Assembly: GCF_043729335.1 (NCBI RefSeq)
Contig: NZ_JAYTLQ010000063.1
Location: forward strand, 11,071 to 75,070
Length of the DNA stretch: 64,000 bases
DNA from: Crenothrix sp043729335
Lineage (GTDB): Bacteria > Pseudomonadota > Gammaproteobacteria > Methylococcales > Methylomonadaceae
Direction: 5' to 3'
Shown here: piece by piece, positions 1-8,430 of the stretch
Layout: each line of letters starts with the position of its first letter
Numbering within the stretch: position 1 is the first letter of the stretch
The notes under the pieces: model-generated
What the model was told of the DNA's origin: nothing
The model's database searches: none
The model's input: only the letters and a program-made list of their open reading frames with translations
Translations under genes and position numbers: made by a program

Positions 1-2
1 TC

Positions 3-476
3 GATAGTTCACGTCAGCTTTTGGAAAGCATGATTGGCGGGACAATTGAATATGATGAAACAAATCGCTGGTATTTCAAAAAAAACGGCCAACGTTTCCC
101 AATGGGTACTACTGCTGAAGGTATTAAAAAAATTGCAATTTTAGATTTCTTATTGGGCAACGGCCACTTAAACGAAAACTCCATAATTTTTATTGACGAG
201 CCTGAATCTGCCCTACATCCAGAAGCCATCTCCAAACTGCTGGATATTATCGCTATACTCGCCAAACACAGTATTCAGTTTTTTATGGCAAGCCATTCTT
301 ACTTTGTCATCAAAAAATTGTTCCTGATTGCACAAGAGCAAAAAATGTCGATTCCAGTGCTTTCTTATGAAAATGACGCTTGGCAACAATCTAATCTAAA
401 AGATGAAATGCCCGATAACCCAATCATTGATGAGTCGATTAAACTTTATAAAGAAGAAATAAACTTACCTGCCTAA
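3..476 (+). CDS. AAA family ATPase, C-terminal part (5' truncated by window edge)
   Basis: The reading frame is open to the left edge of the window, so only the last ~158 residues are visible. It shows the C-terminal half of an ABC/SMC-like AAA ATPase of the OLD/AAA_21 type. There is a signature-like stretch (TTAEGIKKIAIL), a Walker B with catalytic acid (IIFIDEPESALHP) and a switch histidine (MASHS) near the end. Such ATPases are often the motor part of small defence or DNA-repair modules; that family role is established knowledge, while the role here is unknown. The stop overlaps the start of the next gene by one base (TAATG), so the two are probably translationally coupled. The Walker A lies outside the window. 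Confidence 0.8.
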   Translation, partial: DSSRQLLESMIGGTIEYDETNRWYFKKNGQRFPMGTTAEGIKKIAILDFLLGNGHLNENSIIFIDEPESALHPEAISKLLDIIAILAKHSIQFFMASHSYFVIKKLFLIAQEQKMSIPVLSYENDAWQQSNLKDEMPDNPIIDESIKLYKEEINLPA

Positions 477-1003
477 TGACAACCGAAACAATTATTGAAT
501 CGGGTATGTCGTTTGGGCCTTTTTCTGATGGGCATTGCTTTTATATTGAAAAAAGCCAGACCCTCAAAGACATTAATAAACACGAAGGTATTCGGATAGC
601 AGAATTTTTATTGCTTAACACAGAAAATAATCGAACTGTTGTTAGCATTGTTGAAGCAAAAACCAGCTCTCCTCAACCTAAAAGCCATGAAAACTATGCC
701 AGTTATATTAACGAAATAAAAGAAAAATTAACCAATAGCCTGGCATTGTTTGTATCTTTTAATTTACAGCGTTATCCTGCTGGCCATGCTGAATTACCGG
801 ATAATTTTAAACAGCTTCAAATAGCCAATATACATTTTGAGTTGATTTTAGTCGTCAAAAATAGCAAAAGCGAATGGTTAATACCGCTATCCGATGACCT
901 TAAAAAAGCACTCAAGCCAACCGTTAAAATTTGGAATTTATCGCCCACCTCTGTCAAAGTATTTAATGAGGAAGAGGCGAAAGTAAAAAAATTAGTCAGT
1001 TAA
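476..1003 (+). CDS. Hypothetical protein coupled to AAA ATPase; possible E-x-K nuclease-like core
   Basis: A 175-residue soluble protein that I cannot place in a named family. Residues 53-66 form a hydrophobic beta strand followed by VEAKTSS. The E60-A-K62 pair at a strand end resembles the ExK half of a PD-(D/E)xK nuclease core, with acidic residues upstream (E37, E43) that could supply the remaining ligand. It overlaps the AAA ATPase stop by one base, so the two products probably act together. AAA ATPase plus small nuclease partner is a recurrent defence architecture, but the nuclease reading rests on one short motif and is weak. It ends 46 bases before cysN. Confidence 0.6.
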   Translation: MTTETIIESGMSFGPFSDGHCFYIEKSQTLKDINKHEGIRIAEFLLLNTENNRTVVSIVEAKTSSPQPKSHENYASYINEIKEKLTNSLALFVSFNLQRYPAGHAELPDNFKQLQIANIHFELILVVKNSKSEWLIPLSDDLKKALKPTVKIWNLSPTSVKVFNEEEAKVKKLVS

Positions 1004-1049
1004 AACCAGGGCAGTACTGTACGCTGCAATCATTATTTTAGGAAAACCC

Positions 1050-2675
1050 ATGTCCCACCAATCCGAACTCATCAGCACCGACATCAACGCCTACCTGACA
1101 CAGCACGAAAACAAGGAATTGCTGCGTTTTTTAACCTGCGGCAATGTCGATGACGGCAAATCCACCTTAATTGGCCGCTTGCTGCACGATTCCAAAATGA
1201 TCTACGAAGACCAGTTGGCCGCCGTGCAAGCCGACAGCGTAAAATCTGGCACTACCGGCGCTGGCAAAATAGACTTGGCCTTGCTGGTCGATGGCCTGCA
1301 AGCCGAGCGCGAACAAGGCATCACCATCGATGTCGCCTACCGATATTTTTCCACCTCGACACGCAAATTTATTATTGCCGACACCCCAGGCCACGAACAA
1401 TACACCCGCAACATGGCCACCGGCGCTTCCACCTGTGATCTGGCGATTATTTTGATTGATGCCCGTTACGGCGTGCAAACCCAAACCAAGCGCCACAGCT
1501 TTATTGCCTCGTTATTGGGCATTAAGCACATTATCGTAGCCATTAATAAGATGGATTTGGCCGGTTACAGCGAAGCCGTGTTCAATAGCATCAAGCAAGA
1601 TTACATGGCATTCACGCAATCGCTGGATTTGCAGGACATCCATTTCATCCCGATGTCGGCACTGGATGGCGATAACGTCGTTAACCCCAGCGAAAATATG
1701 CCTTGGTTTACCGGCCAGCCGATGATGGAATTGCTCAACAGCATCGAAATCATGAGCGACCGTAACTTTACCGATGCGCGTTTACCCGTGCAATATGTTA
1801 ACCGCCCTAACCTGGATTTTCGTGGCTTTTGTGGCACGATTGCCTCCGGCATCTTTAACAAAGGCGATACCGTCACTGCCCTGCCATCCGGCAAAAAAAG
1901 CACCATCAAATCTATCGTCACGTATGATGGTGAACTGGAATCGGCATTTACCTCAATGGCCGTCACCTTAACACTGGATGATGAAATCGATGTCAGTCGC
2001 GGCGATATATTGGTGGGCACGACTACATCCACCATCACGGTAGCCGATAAATTTAACGCCACCATTGTATGGATGGCCGACGCTGCCTTGACGCCAGGAC
2101 GGCAATACACCATCAAACTGGCTACCCGCAGCGTAGCAGGCTCGGTGGCTATGATCCACCACCGCATTGATGTCAATACCTTGGAACACCATGATGCCAA
2201 CACCTTGCAGCTCAACGAAATCGGCTCGTGTGCGATTTCAGTAACTGCACCGGTGGTATACGACACTTATAAAACTAACAAAGGCACCGGTGCGTTTATT
2301 ATTATCGACCGCTTGACCAACGGCACCGTCGGTGCGGGCATGATTACCGGCACGGTCGATGAAAGCTTGCAACTGCCGGTCAGTAGCGATGACCGCGCCG
2401 CGCGATTTGGCCAAATAGCCAGCATTGTGTCTTTAACAGGTGATGCCGGTAACGCACTTGCGTATCAATTGGAACGTAAACTGTTTGATAATGGCCATGC
2501 TGCCACGGTACTGGAAAGCCAGGATACGGCGCTGATGCAAGCCATTAAAAACGCGGGTTTGATTGGACTTTGCATCAATAGCCCAAGCGAATTGGCTGAT
2601 GTGGTGTTTGATTGCAACCAAAACACAATTGATGACATTTACAATGCGCTGAAAAGACAAAAAATTATTTTTTAG
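1050..2675 (+). CDS. cysN: Sulfate adenylyltransferase subunit 1 (CysN) with decayed APS-kinase tail
   Basis: GTPase subunit of ATP sulfurylase, which with CysD makes adenosine 5'-phosphosulfate for sulfate assimilation. G1 (GNVDDGKS, residues 31-38), G3 (DTPGHEQ, 111-117) and G4 (NKMD, 166-169) are intact, followed by EF-Tu-like beta-barrel domains. The protein has 541 residues, longer than a plain CysN (about 475) and shorter than a CysN-CysC fusion (about 630). Residues 449-541 start with RAARFGQ, as fusion proteins do, and align by eye with the start of APS kinase, but the P-loop expected as GLSGSGKS reads GDAGNA. The middle of the kinase domain is missing. The tail is therefore probably non-catalytic. 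No cysD lies directly upstream, which is unusual; the neighbour is the AAA/unknown gene pair. Confidence 0.93.
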   Translation: MSHQSELISTDINAYLTQHENKELLRFLTCGNVDDGKSTLIGRLLHDSKMIYEDQLAAVQADSVKSGTTGAGKIDLALLVDGLQAEREQGITIDVAYRYFSTSTRKFIIADTPGHEQYTRNMATGASTCDLAIILIDARYGVQTQTKRHSFIASLLGIKHIIVAINKMDLAGYSEAVFNSIKQDYMAFTQSLDLQDIHFIPMSALDGDNVVNPSENMPWFTGQPMMELLNSIEIMSDRNFTDARLPVQYVNRPNLDFRGFCGTIASGIFNKGDTVTALPSGKKSTIKSIVTYDGELESAFTSMAVTLTLDDEIDVSRGDILVGTTTSTITVADKFNATIVWMADAALTPGRQYTIKLATRSVAGSVAMIHHRIDVNTLEHHDANTLQLNEIGSCAISVTAPVVYDTYKTNKGTGAFIIIDRLTNGTVGAGMITGTVDESLQLPVSSDDRAARFGQIASIVSLTGDAGNALAYQLERKLFDNGHAATVLESQDTALMQAIKNAGLIGLCINSPSELADVVFDCNQNTIDDIYNALKRQKIIF

Positions 2676-2741
2676 CACCTCCTGTAATCATCAAAAACAA
2701 TTAAAAGCCGCTATAAAACAGGTGAGAATTTAAATATACCG

Positions 2742-2767
2742 GTTGGGGTAACGGCAGGAACCCCAAC
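2742..2767. repeat. Palindrome GTTGGGGT-N10-ACCCCAAC, copy 1
   Basis: Perfect 8-bp stem with a 10-base loop downstream of cysN. There is no T-run, so it is not a classic terminator. The same stem and loop length occur at 41846-41871, which makes it one copy of a dispersed palindromic repeat. It may still end or stabilise the cysN transcript. Confidence 0.5.
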
Positions 2768-2797
2768 GACTGACTGCTCATTGTAACGGGTGATATT

Positions 2798-2929
2798 ATG
2801 AAAAAGGTGATTCTACTATTTATGGTAATCATGATAATGGTTACCCTGGGTTGTGAAGGCAATACCACCGGCCAGTATAGACATAAGCCTGGCCATCATA
2901 ATGACAAAATAGAAAAACCTGTAAACTGA
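2798..2929 (+). CDS. Small putative lipoprotein (43 aa)
   Basis: Short ORF starting at ATG 2798. Lys-Lys is followed by a hydrophobic stretch and a lipobox-like VTLGC (Cys19), then a 24-residue polar tail rich in His, Lys and Asn. That layout is typical of small outer-membrane or periplasmic lipoproteins. A weak purine-rich GGGTGA precedes the start. The sequence gives no function. It is followed 31 bases later by the membrane/coiled-coil gene pair and may belong to the same transcript. The hydrophobic core could also be chance, so confidence is moderate. Confidence 0.45.
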   Translation: MKKVILLFMVIMIMVTLGCEGNTTGQYRHKPGHHNDKIEKPVN

Positions 2930-2960
2930 AAATCTACCACCAGTCGGCAATAAAATCATT

Positions 2961-3491
2961 TTGATTATACGTATTGCTTTATTGCTGTTTCTATCTGCAC
3001 TGGCGGTATTTTTAGTAGCGGATGTATTGCTCAGGTTATCAATACCTGTGCTGCCAGATACCCTAAATCCAATCGGGATAGCACTGCTGTTTAGCGCCTT
3101 CATTCTATTACTCGCCAACGGTTTTGCACTAATTTCTAAATTGACTGCCAAAACTGTCTTTGATTACTTTTCCAGCCACCAACGACTGCAACGCAGACTT
3201 TTATTTATTGCGCAAAAACAGCAGGAAATCATACGGTTGTTTCATTTGAAAACCGCAAAAATTAGCTATCTTTCCGAATTAAAAAGACAACGCCTGCTTG
3301 ATAAAAACAACCAGAAACATCTGCAAATGTTAAGTAAGGCGATTGATCAACAGCTATTAGCCCTCAAAAACCATATTCCTGAAACCCAGTATAAACACCT
3401 GCAAGCGCAACACATTTGTTATAAAAATAACCAGAACATCAACGCTCTGTTAGAATTGCAGCAACAAATAGCGGCTATTATACAAGCATGA
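2961..3491 (+). CDS. Hypothetical membrane protein with coiled-coil tail
   Basis: 176 residues starting at TTG 2961; no strong ribosome-binding site is visible. Two hydrophobic segments (about residues 4-25 and 35-57) are followed by a charged, Gln/Lys/Leu-rich region that looks helical and coiled-coil forming. I do not recognise a family. The stop overlaps the next start by four bases (ATGA), so the two products are probably made in fixed ratio and may form a complex, one anchored in the inner membrane and the other cytosolic. The pair sits between cysN and the manC-galU sugar nucleotide genes without an obvious link to either. Confidence 0.6.
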   Translation: MIIRIALLLFLSALAVFLVADVLLRLSIPVLPDTLNPIGIALLFSAFILLLANGFALISKLTAKTVFDYFSSHQRLQRRLLFIAQKQQEIIRLFHLKTAKISYLSELKRQRLLDKNNQKHLQMLSKAIDQQLLALKNHIPETQYKHLQAQHICYKNNQNINALLELQQQIAAIIQA

Positions 3492-4018
3492 TGTTACTCA
3501 AAAACTGGCTATCTCAGTTCATGGAATTGCTCCATTCTGTCAAAGATGAAAACCTGCAATGGCAAAATAAAAATCAGGCGCAACAGACCAAACTCAAACA
3601 CGCAAAAATACTCGCTGAAAATGCGCTGGCAGCTAAGTTAAAAATGAAAAGCGTACAGTTGGAACACGAAATTAGCCTGCTTAAAATCCGCCATGACAGC
3701 GAGCTATCCATGTTTAAAACCAAGTGCAATCAGGATATTAAAGACTATGAGCAATACCTGAATGCTTTGGATAAACTTAAAAAATCCATACAAAGCAGTT
3801 ACACGCATTTGCCGGAAGCGGTTGCTTTTACCATCCATCATCACGCTAAATATTTGCTCAATAAAATGTGGGAAGCAGAGGACATGCAACAAAAAATGAA
3901 CTACGAAATGCAGCTGATTACCTTCATGACCACCGTGCATGAAGATGCCAAATTACAGCTGGAAGGCCTAGCGACAAAACCATTACCTGAAAATACCCTA
4001 AAGTTGATTCAGCAATAG
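3488..4018 (+). CDS. Hypothetical coiled-coil protein
   Basis: 176 residues, no signal peptide and no membrane segment. Residues ~15-110 are dominated by Gln, Lys, Glu and Leu in a heptad-like pattern that suggests a long coiled coil. The C-terminal part contains a His-rich patch (TIHHHAKY). The ATG lies inside the stop of the upstream membrane protein gene (4-base overlap), which points to translational coupling and a likely physical partnership. No family recognised. A short hairpin at 4044-4062 follows the stop. Confidence 0.6.
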   Translation: MMLLKNWLSQFMELLHSVKDENLQWQNKNQAQQTKLKHAKILAENALAAKLKMKSVQLEHEISLLKIRHDSELSMFKTKCNQDIKDYEQYLNALDKLKKSIQSSYTHLPEAVAFTIHHHAKYLLNKMWEAEDMQQKMNYEMQLITFMTTVHEDAKLQLEGLATKPLPENTLKLIQQ

Positions 4019-4043
4019 TTAAGATTTCTCACGTAATATAGCC

Positions 4044-4062
4044 GTGCCGGTTAATCCGGCAC
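4044..4062 (+). terminator. Hairpin after the coiled-coil gene
   Basis: Perfect inverted repeat GTGCCGG-TTAAT-CCGGCAC 25 bases after the stop and 34 bases before manC. It lacks a T-run, so intrinsic termination is uncertain. It could equally be a processing or attenuation element in front of manC. Confidence 0.4.
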
Positions 4063-4096
4063 ACATCAACGCTTAACATAAGGAAAGGAAAGCAGC

Positions 4097-5497
4097 ATGA
4101 TCCCCGTCATTTTATCAGGTGGCTCTGGCACACGGCTTTGGCCGCTGTCGCGCGGACAATATCCCAAACAATTTTTACCCCTGGTATCCAAATACACCAT
4201 GGTGCAGGAAACTTTACTCCGCTTAGACGGCCTTGCAGACTTAAAAGCGCCTATTGCCGTGTGTAATGAAGATCATCGTTTTATTATGGCCGAGCAGCTG
4301 CGGGAAATTGACGCGCACCCTGCGGCGATTATTCTTGAACCGGTCGGCAAAAATACCGCGCCTGCCGTTGCCGTGGCGGCCTTAACCGCCGCGTCCGAAA
4401 ATGATGTGTTGCTGATACTGCCAGCAGATCACGTCATTGCCAATACCGCAGCATTCCATAAGGCGGTTATGCAAGCCAAACAAATGGCCGAGCAAGGCTT
4501 TTTGGTGACCTTTGGCATCGTCCCAACAGAACCACAAACTGGCTACGGTTACATTAAAAGCGGCGACTTGCTACAGGAAAGTGCCTTTAAAGTAGCGGGC
4601 TTTGTTGAAAAACCCGATAAAGAAACTGCGGCCCGCTATCTACAAAGTGGCGATTATTTCTGGAACAGCGGCATGTTCGCGTTTACTGCGGGTACTTTTT
4701 TACGGGAACTGGAAAAATTCAACCCCGACATGTTATCTGCCTGCAAACAAGCATTAGCCGCAGCAAAAGCCGATATGGATTTTACCAGACTGGATAAAGT
4801 TCTGTTTTCAGCGTGCCCTTCCGACTCTATCGATTATGCGGTTATGGAAAAAACTGACAAAGCGGTCGTTATTCCCCTGTCAGCAGGCTGGAATGATGTC
4901 GGTTCGTGGTCAGCATTATGGGATGTTATCCCTAAAGATGAATCGGGCAATGCCATTAGTGGCGATGTATTGGCGGTAGACAGCAGCAATTCCTTCATCT
5001 ACTCAGAGAATAAACTGGTGACGGTTATTGGTGTCCACAATTTGGTAGTGGTTGAAACCAGCGATGCGGTAATGGTGGCCAGTAAAGATAAAGTCCAGGA
5101 AGTTAAACAGATCGTCGACCAGTTAAAAAAACTAGGCCGCAGCGAAGCCCAAACGCACCGTAAAGTGTTCCGGCCCTGGGGACATTATGATTCGGTGGAT
5201 TGCGGTGAGCGCCATCAAACCAAACGCATTGTTGTTAAACCAGGTGCTAAGTTATCGCTGCAAAAACATCATCACCGCGCCGAACATTGGGTGGTGGTAA
5301 AAGGCACCGCCTTAGTCAGTAAAGGCGATGAACAAGTCTTGATTACCGAGAATGAATCGACTTATATTCCGTTGGGCGTGGTACATTCCCTGGAAAATCC
5401 AGGCGTTATTCCATTGGAGATTGTTGAGGTGCAATCCGGCAGTTATCTGGGCGAAGATGATATTGTCCGGTTTGGAGATCAATACGGTCGCGTGTAG
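4097..5497 (+). CDS. manC: Mannose-1-phosphate guanylyltransferase / mannose-6-phosphate isomerase (type II)
   Basis: Bifunctional enzyme that converts fructose-6-P to mannose-6-P and mannose-1-P to GDP-mannose, supplying mannose and related sugars for polysaccharide or lipopolysaccharide. The N-terminal nucleotidyltransferase domain has the pyrophosphorylase signature (LSGGSGTRLWPLSRGQYPKQ, residues 6-25) and the FVEKP motif near residue 171. The C-terminal cupin domain has the isomerase metal-site pattern with KHHHRAEHW near residue 395. At 466 residues it has the usual full length for the AlgA/ManC/XanB family. An AAGGAAAGGA stretch precedes the ATG. galU follows 62 bases later on the same strand. 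The family name is secure; which polymer it serves cannot be told here. Confidence 0.93.
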   Translation: MIPVILSGGSGTRLWPLSRGQYPKQFLPLVSKYTMVQETLLRLDGLADLKAPIAVCNEDHRFIMAEQLREIDAHPAAIILEPVGKNTAPAVAVAALTAASENDVLLILPADHVIANTAAFHKAVMQAKQMAEQGFLVTFGIVPTEPQTGYGYIKSGDLLQESAFKVAGFVEKPDKETAARYLQSGDYFWNSGMFAFTAGTFLRELEKFNPDMLSACKQALAAAKADMDFTRLDKVLFSACPSDSIDYAVMEKTDKAVVIPLSAGWNDVGSWSALWDVIPKDESGNAISGDVLAVDSSNSFIYSENKLVTVIGVHNLVVVETSDAVMVASKDKVQEVKQIVDQLKKLGRSEAQTHRKVFRPWGHYDSVDCGERHQTKRIVVKPGAKLSLQKHHHRAEHWVVVKGTALVSKGDEQVLITENESTYIPLGVVHSLENPGVIPLEIVEVQSGSYLGEDDIVRFGDQYGRV

Positions 5498-5559
5498 CCA
5501 AACGACAAACTTTTTTAGTTATTAACTTACCCCCATTAAAAAATAAGGAAATCATTACA

Positions 5560-6447
5560 ATGACAAGAAAAATTACCAAAGCAGTTTTCCCAGTTGCCGG
5601 TTTAGGCACACGCTTTTTACCGGCTACCAAAGCCAGCCCGAAGGAAATGCTGCCTATTGTTGATAAACCGTTAATTCAATATGCCGTTGAAGAAGCGGTG
5701 GCAGCAGGGATTGATACCATGGTATTTATCACCGGGCGCAGCAAAAACGCTATTACCGATCATTTTGATAAAGCCTATGAACTGGAAAAAGAACTGGAAG
5801 CTAGAAATAAGACGGAAACCCTGAGTATATTACGCAATATCCTCCCCTCCCATGTCTCTTGCGTATTTATCCGCCAGTCGGAAGCCTTAGGCCTTGGCCA
5901 TGCCGTGTATTGCGCCAGACCTGTGATAGGCGATGAACCGTTTGCCGTAATATTGGCAGATGATTTGATTGAAGATTCCACCCGTGGCTGCATGGCGCAA
6001 ATGGTGAGTTTGTATGAAAAGAAACATACGTCAATTTTGGGTGTAGAACGTATTAATCCAGCCGATACCGGCAGTTACGGTATTGTCAGGACTGGTGAGT
6101 TTACCGGTGAATTTGGTCCCATCGAAATGATTGTTGAAAAACCGAAACCTGCCGATGCACCGTCCAATCTGGCGGTGGTGGGGCGTTATATTTTAACGCC
6201 AGGTATTTTTGATAAGCTAAAAAACATTCCACGGGGTGCCGGCGGGGAAATCCAGCTAACTGACGGAATTGCTGAACTGATGAAAGATGAGCAAGTATTA
6301 GCCTATGAATTTGAAGGAAAACGTTATGACTGCGGCAGTAAATTAGGTTTTTTGATTGCCACGGTAGAACATGGCTTATTGCACAACGAGTTAAAAGATG
6401 ACTTTTTGGCCTATTTGAAAGAACTGACCAAAAGTCAAAACTTCTAA
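5560..6447 (+). CDS. galU: UTP-glucose-1-phosphate uridylyltransferase
   Basis: Makes UDP-glucose from UTP and glucose-1-phosphate, a precursor for exopolysaccharide, LPS core and glycogen-type polymers. The N-terminus carries the GalU signature GLGTRFLPATKASPKEMLP (about residues 14-32), followed by the IDKP-like VDKPLIQY and a later VEKP motif. At 295 residues it has the normal length for bacterial GalU. It sits directly after manC, so the pair forms a small nucleotide-sugar operon. A strong palindromic hairpin at 6460-6492 separates it from the convergent DUF4124 gene. Confidence 0.95.
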   Translation: MTRKITKAVFPVAGLGTRFLPATKASPKEMLPIVDKPLIQYAVEEAVAAGIDTMVFITGRSKNAITDHFDKAYELEKELEARNKTETLSILRNILPSHVSCVFIRQSEALGLGHAVYCARPVIGDEPFAVILADDLIEDSTRGCMAQMVSLYEKKHTSILGVERINPADTGSYGIVRTGEFTGEFGPIEMIVEKPKPADAPSNLAVVGRYILTPGIFDKLKNIPRGAGGEIQLTDGIAELMKDEQVLAYEFEGKRYDCGSKLGFLIATVEHGLLHNELKDDFLAYLKELTKSQNF

Positions 6448-6459
6448 ACTTCGCTTGTT

Positions 6460-6492
6460 ACACGCTCTGTTTGGTACATTAACAGAGCGTGT
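6460..6492. terminator. Bidirectional terminator between galU and the convergent DUF4124 gene
   Basis: Perfect 12-bp inverted repeat (ACACGCTCTGTT / AACAGAGCGTGT) with a 9-base loop, lying between two convergent genes. The position and symmetry suit a two-way terminator, although the T-run is short. Confidence 0.65.
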
Positions 6493-6540
6493 AGCTTCCC
6501 ATAAACAGTTTCTGCGCCATCAATTCTCTACAGTAATTGC

Positions 6541-7161
6541 CTATTTAGCAGGGCCATAATTACCGAGACCATTACCCACACTGCCAGGGGGTCTATAGAT
6601 ACCGTAATCACCTAATTGCTGCTGATGCTGCAATCCATCATCATGACGCCGCTCATGTCGACCTTCATGGCCATGGCGGCGGCGATGATCATCAGCATCA
6701 TTATCAAAACCATTGCGGTATCCCATACCTGCACCATAATTCGGTTGCCCATAGCGATAACCTGGTATCAGCGTGTTATAGCCATTGGTTCTATTTTGAT
6801 TTCCTGCCTGCTCGGCTAACCGTTGTGCAGCCAAAGCCTGCTGTTCAGATGCAGTAGCGCTGCGCTGTAACGCATTCAATTCCGCCTGCTTATCCAGCTC
6901 GGCCTGACGCTGTTTTTCCGCGTTAACTTTGGCTTGCTCACTAGCTTCCTGCTCATCGCGCCACGCTTGCAATCTAATCCGCGCCTGCTCTTCTTGTTGC
7001 GACGTCATCGGCTTAATATCAATAACCGCCTGTTTTTCCGAAGGCGATGCACAAGGCGTTTGCTGATATTCAGGAACACCGTTAGATGACTTGCACTTAA
7101 ACACTTCCGCGCTTAGCGTAAAAGCTGTTAATGCTAATAGTACACCTAAGATTTTATTCAC
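6541..7161 (-). CDS. DUF4124-domain exported protein
   Basis: 206 residues with a signal peptide (MNKILGVLLALTAFTLSA, cleavage expected near residue 18). It is followed by the small DUF4124 pattern: a Phe/Lys-Cys strand, an EYQQTPC turn and a second cysteine, probably a disulfide-bonded periplasmic domain. Residues ~55-115 form a Glu/Gln/Ala-rich helix, and the C-terminal third is low complexity, rich in Gly, Asn, Tyr, Arg and His. The family is common in Gammaproteobacteria and has no assigned function. It lies 26 bases downstream of the secreted 374-residue protein on the same strand, so the two are probably co-transcribed. Confidence 0.75.
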   Translation of the reverse strand: MNKILGVLLALTAFTLSAEVFKCKSSNGVPEYQQTPCASPSEKQAVIDIKPMTSQQEEQARIRLQAWRDEQEASEQAKVNAEKQRQAELDKQAELNALQRSATASEQQALAAQRLAEQAGNQNRTNGYNTLIPGYRYGQPNYGAGMGYRNGFDNDADDHRRRHGHEGRHERRHDDGLQHQQQLGDYGIYRPPGSVGNGLGNYGPAK

Positions 7162-7187
7162 AGCTTATACCTCATGGAAACATACAA

Positions 7188-8312
7188 CTAATCGTTCAAC
7201 ACATGCGATGCCAATGGCTTGGCTTTTGGTGCTGGCTTATCCGCTATTAACAATCGCGCCAGATGCCGTAAACCATCTGAAGACAGCTCCAAACCTAAAG
7301 GAGCACCCATTTTATCCAACTCATAGATCACATCGGTCGCGGCAATAAAAGTCATGTAACGCAAGCTTTGTATTTCGGGTAATTCTTTAGACAAGGTTTT
7401 TAATTGCGGTGCTAAACGCTCCCAAGTTTGCACAAAAAAAGTGCGTACCGGATCTTTACTGGGATCATGACTTTTCAAGCCGTCCTGAAACACAGTGCGC
7501 GATTCCGTCAATATACCAGTTAAGGTTTTACGCAGTTCCGCTGATTTGGCATCGTGGGTAGCCTGCTTAATGGCCCGTGTCAAAAACACATCCCATTCTT
7601 TCCAAGAAGCTTGCCATTGGCTTAATTCCGCTGGCGTAAATGCCGCTGCCGGTTTTTTAGCGACTACTTTTGTCGGGGCATCAAAAGCCACTTTGATGGC
7701 AACGCCGTTATCATTAGCTTCTGCATTACCAAACTTTAGCGTTTTGACCATCGCCTTAACAGCTGGTGCATTTTCCTTAGGCAAAAATTTGGTTAAAGCT
7801 TTTTCAATATCATCGCGCGAGCTGTTTAAATCTACTTTAACCTGAGCCAGCTTAGGTTCGGCCACCCGTCTAATCAAGTCTTGCAGTTTATCAATGGTTA
7901 ATTTCTGGCCGGTTTTATCGTAAGCGTTAGCTTGGGTAACCGGCAAGCTCAACACAGAATGGTCGGCATTTAGTGTGGGTTTTTGAAACGTTTCCAGCAC
8001 GCCATCCCATTTTAAAACCGTTAGGCATTGGCCTGCGATTTGAGTTCCAAATTGTGCCTGAACGTCATTCAATAATCGAATCTGGCCTTTATCACCATTT
8101 ATTTTTGGATTAGCCAAATTTAAAAAGCTACAGCCATGCTTGTCATTCCAAAGCTGTGCGGAATGGTCTTTCTGGGTAAATAATTGTTTAACCAACACCT
8201 TTTTAATCAACCCGTAATCTAGCTGGATAGGTAAAGTCACTTCATTGGCGTTTGCAGCGCTGGATAACAGGATCAATAAACTGCTTGCAGCCAAGTTAAA
8301 ATATTTTTTCAT
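7188..8312 (-). CDS. Secreted protein of unknown function
   Basis: 374 residues with a clear signal peptide (MKKYFNLAASSLLILLSSAANA). The mature part has an N-terminal mixed alpha/beta region with two cysteines (GCSFLN near residue 62 and GQCLTV near 97), then a helical C-terminal half. I do not recognise a named domain with confidence. It precedes the DUF4124 gene and follows the LTA-synthase-like gene on the same strand. A strong palindrome at 8391-8423 separates it from the latter, so it may have its own promoter. Envelope location is well supported; function is not. Confidence 0.7.
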   Translation of the reverse strand: MKKYFNLAASSLLILLSSAANANEVTLPIQLDYGLIKKVLVKQLFTQKDHSAQLWNDKHGCSFLNLANPKINGDKGQIRLLNDVQAQFGTQIAGQCLTVLKWDGVLETFQKPTLNADHSVLSLPVTQANAYDKTGQKLTIDKLQDLIRRVAEPKLAQVKVDLNSSRDDIEKALTKFLPKENAPAVKAMVKTLKFGNAEANDNGVAIKVAFDAPTKVVAKKPAAAFTPAELSQWQASWKEWDVFLTRAIKQATHDAKSAELRKTLTGILTESRTVFQDGLKSHDPSKDPVRTFFVQTWERLAPQLKTLSKELPEIQSLRYMTFIAATDVIYELDKMGAPLGLELSSDGLRHLARLLIADKPAPKAKPLASHVLND

Positions 8313-8390
8313 TCTCTACTCCACAATGTCACGATTAGAATTTGATGCTGGGTATTGTCTACAAAAAGCACAAAGAGATGCAAAATAGCG

Positions 8391-8423
8391 TTGGCCTCCC
8401 CCTTTGCAAAAGGGGGAGGCCAA
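8391..8423. repeat. 15-bp perfect palindrome (C/G-rich arms)
   Basis: Arms TTGGCCTCCCCCTTT and AAAGGGGGAGGCCAA around a 3-base loop, directly after the stop of the LTA-synthase-like gene. It resembles dispersed palindromes found in many Proteobacteria and is similar in style to 34026-34046. It probably also acts as a transcription terminator. Confidence 0.65.
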
Positions 8424-8430
8424 CCTTGAA

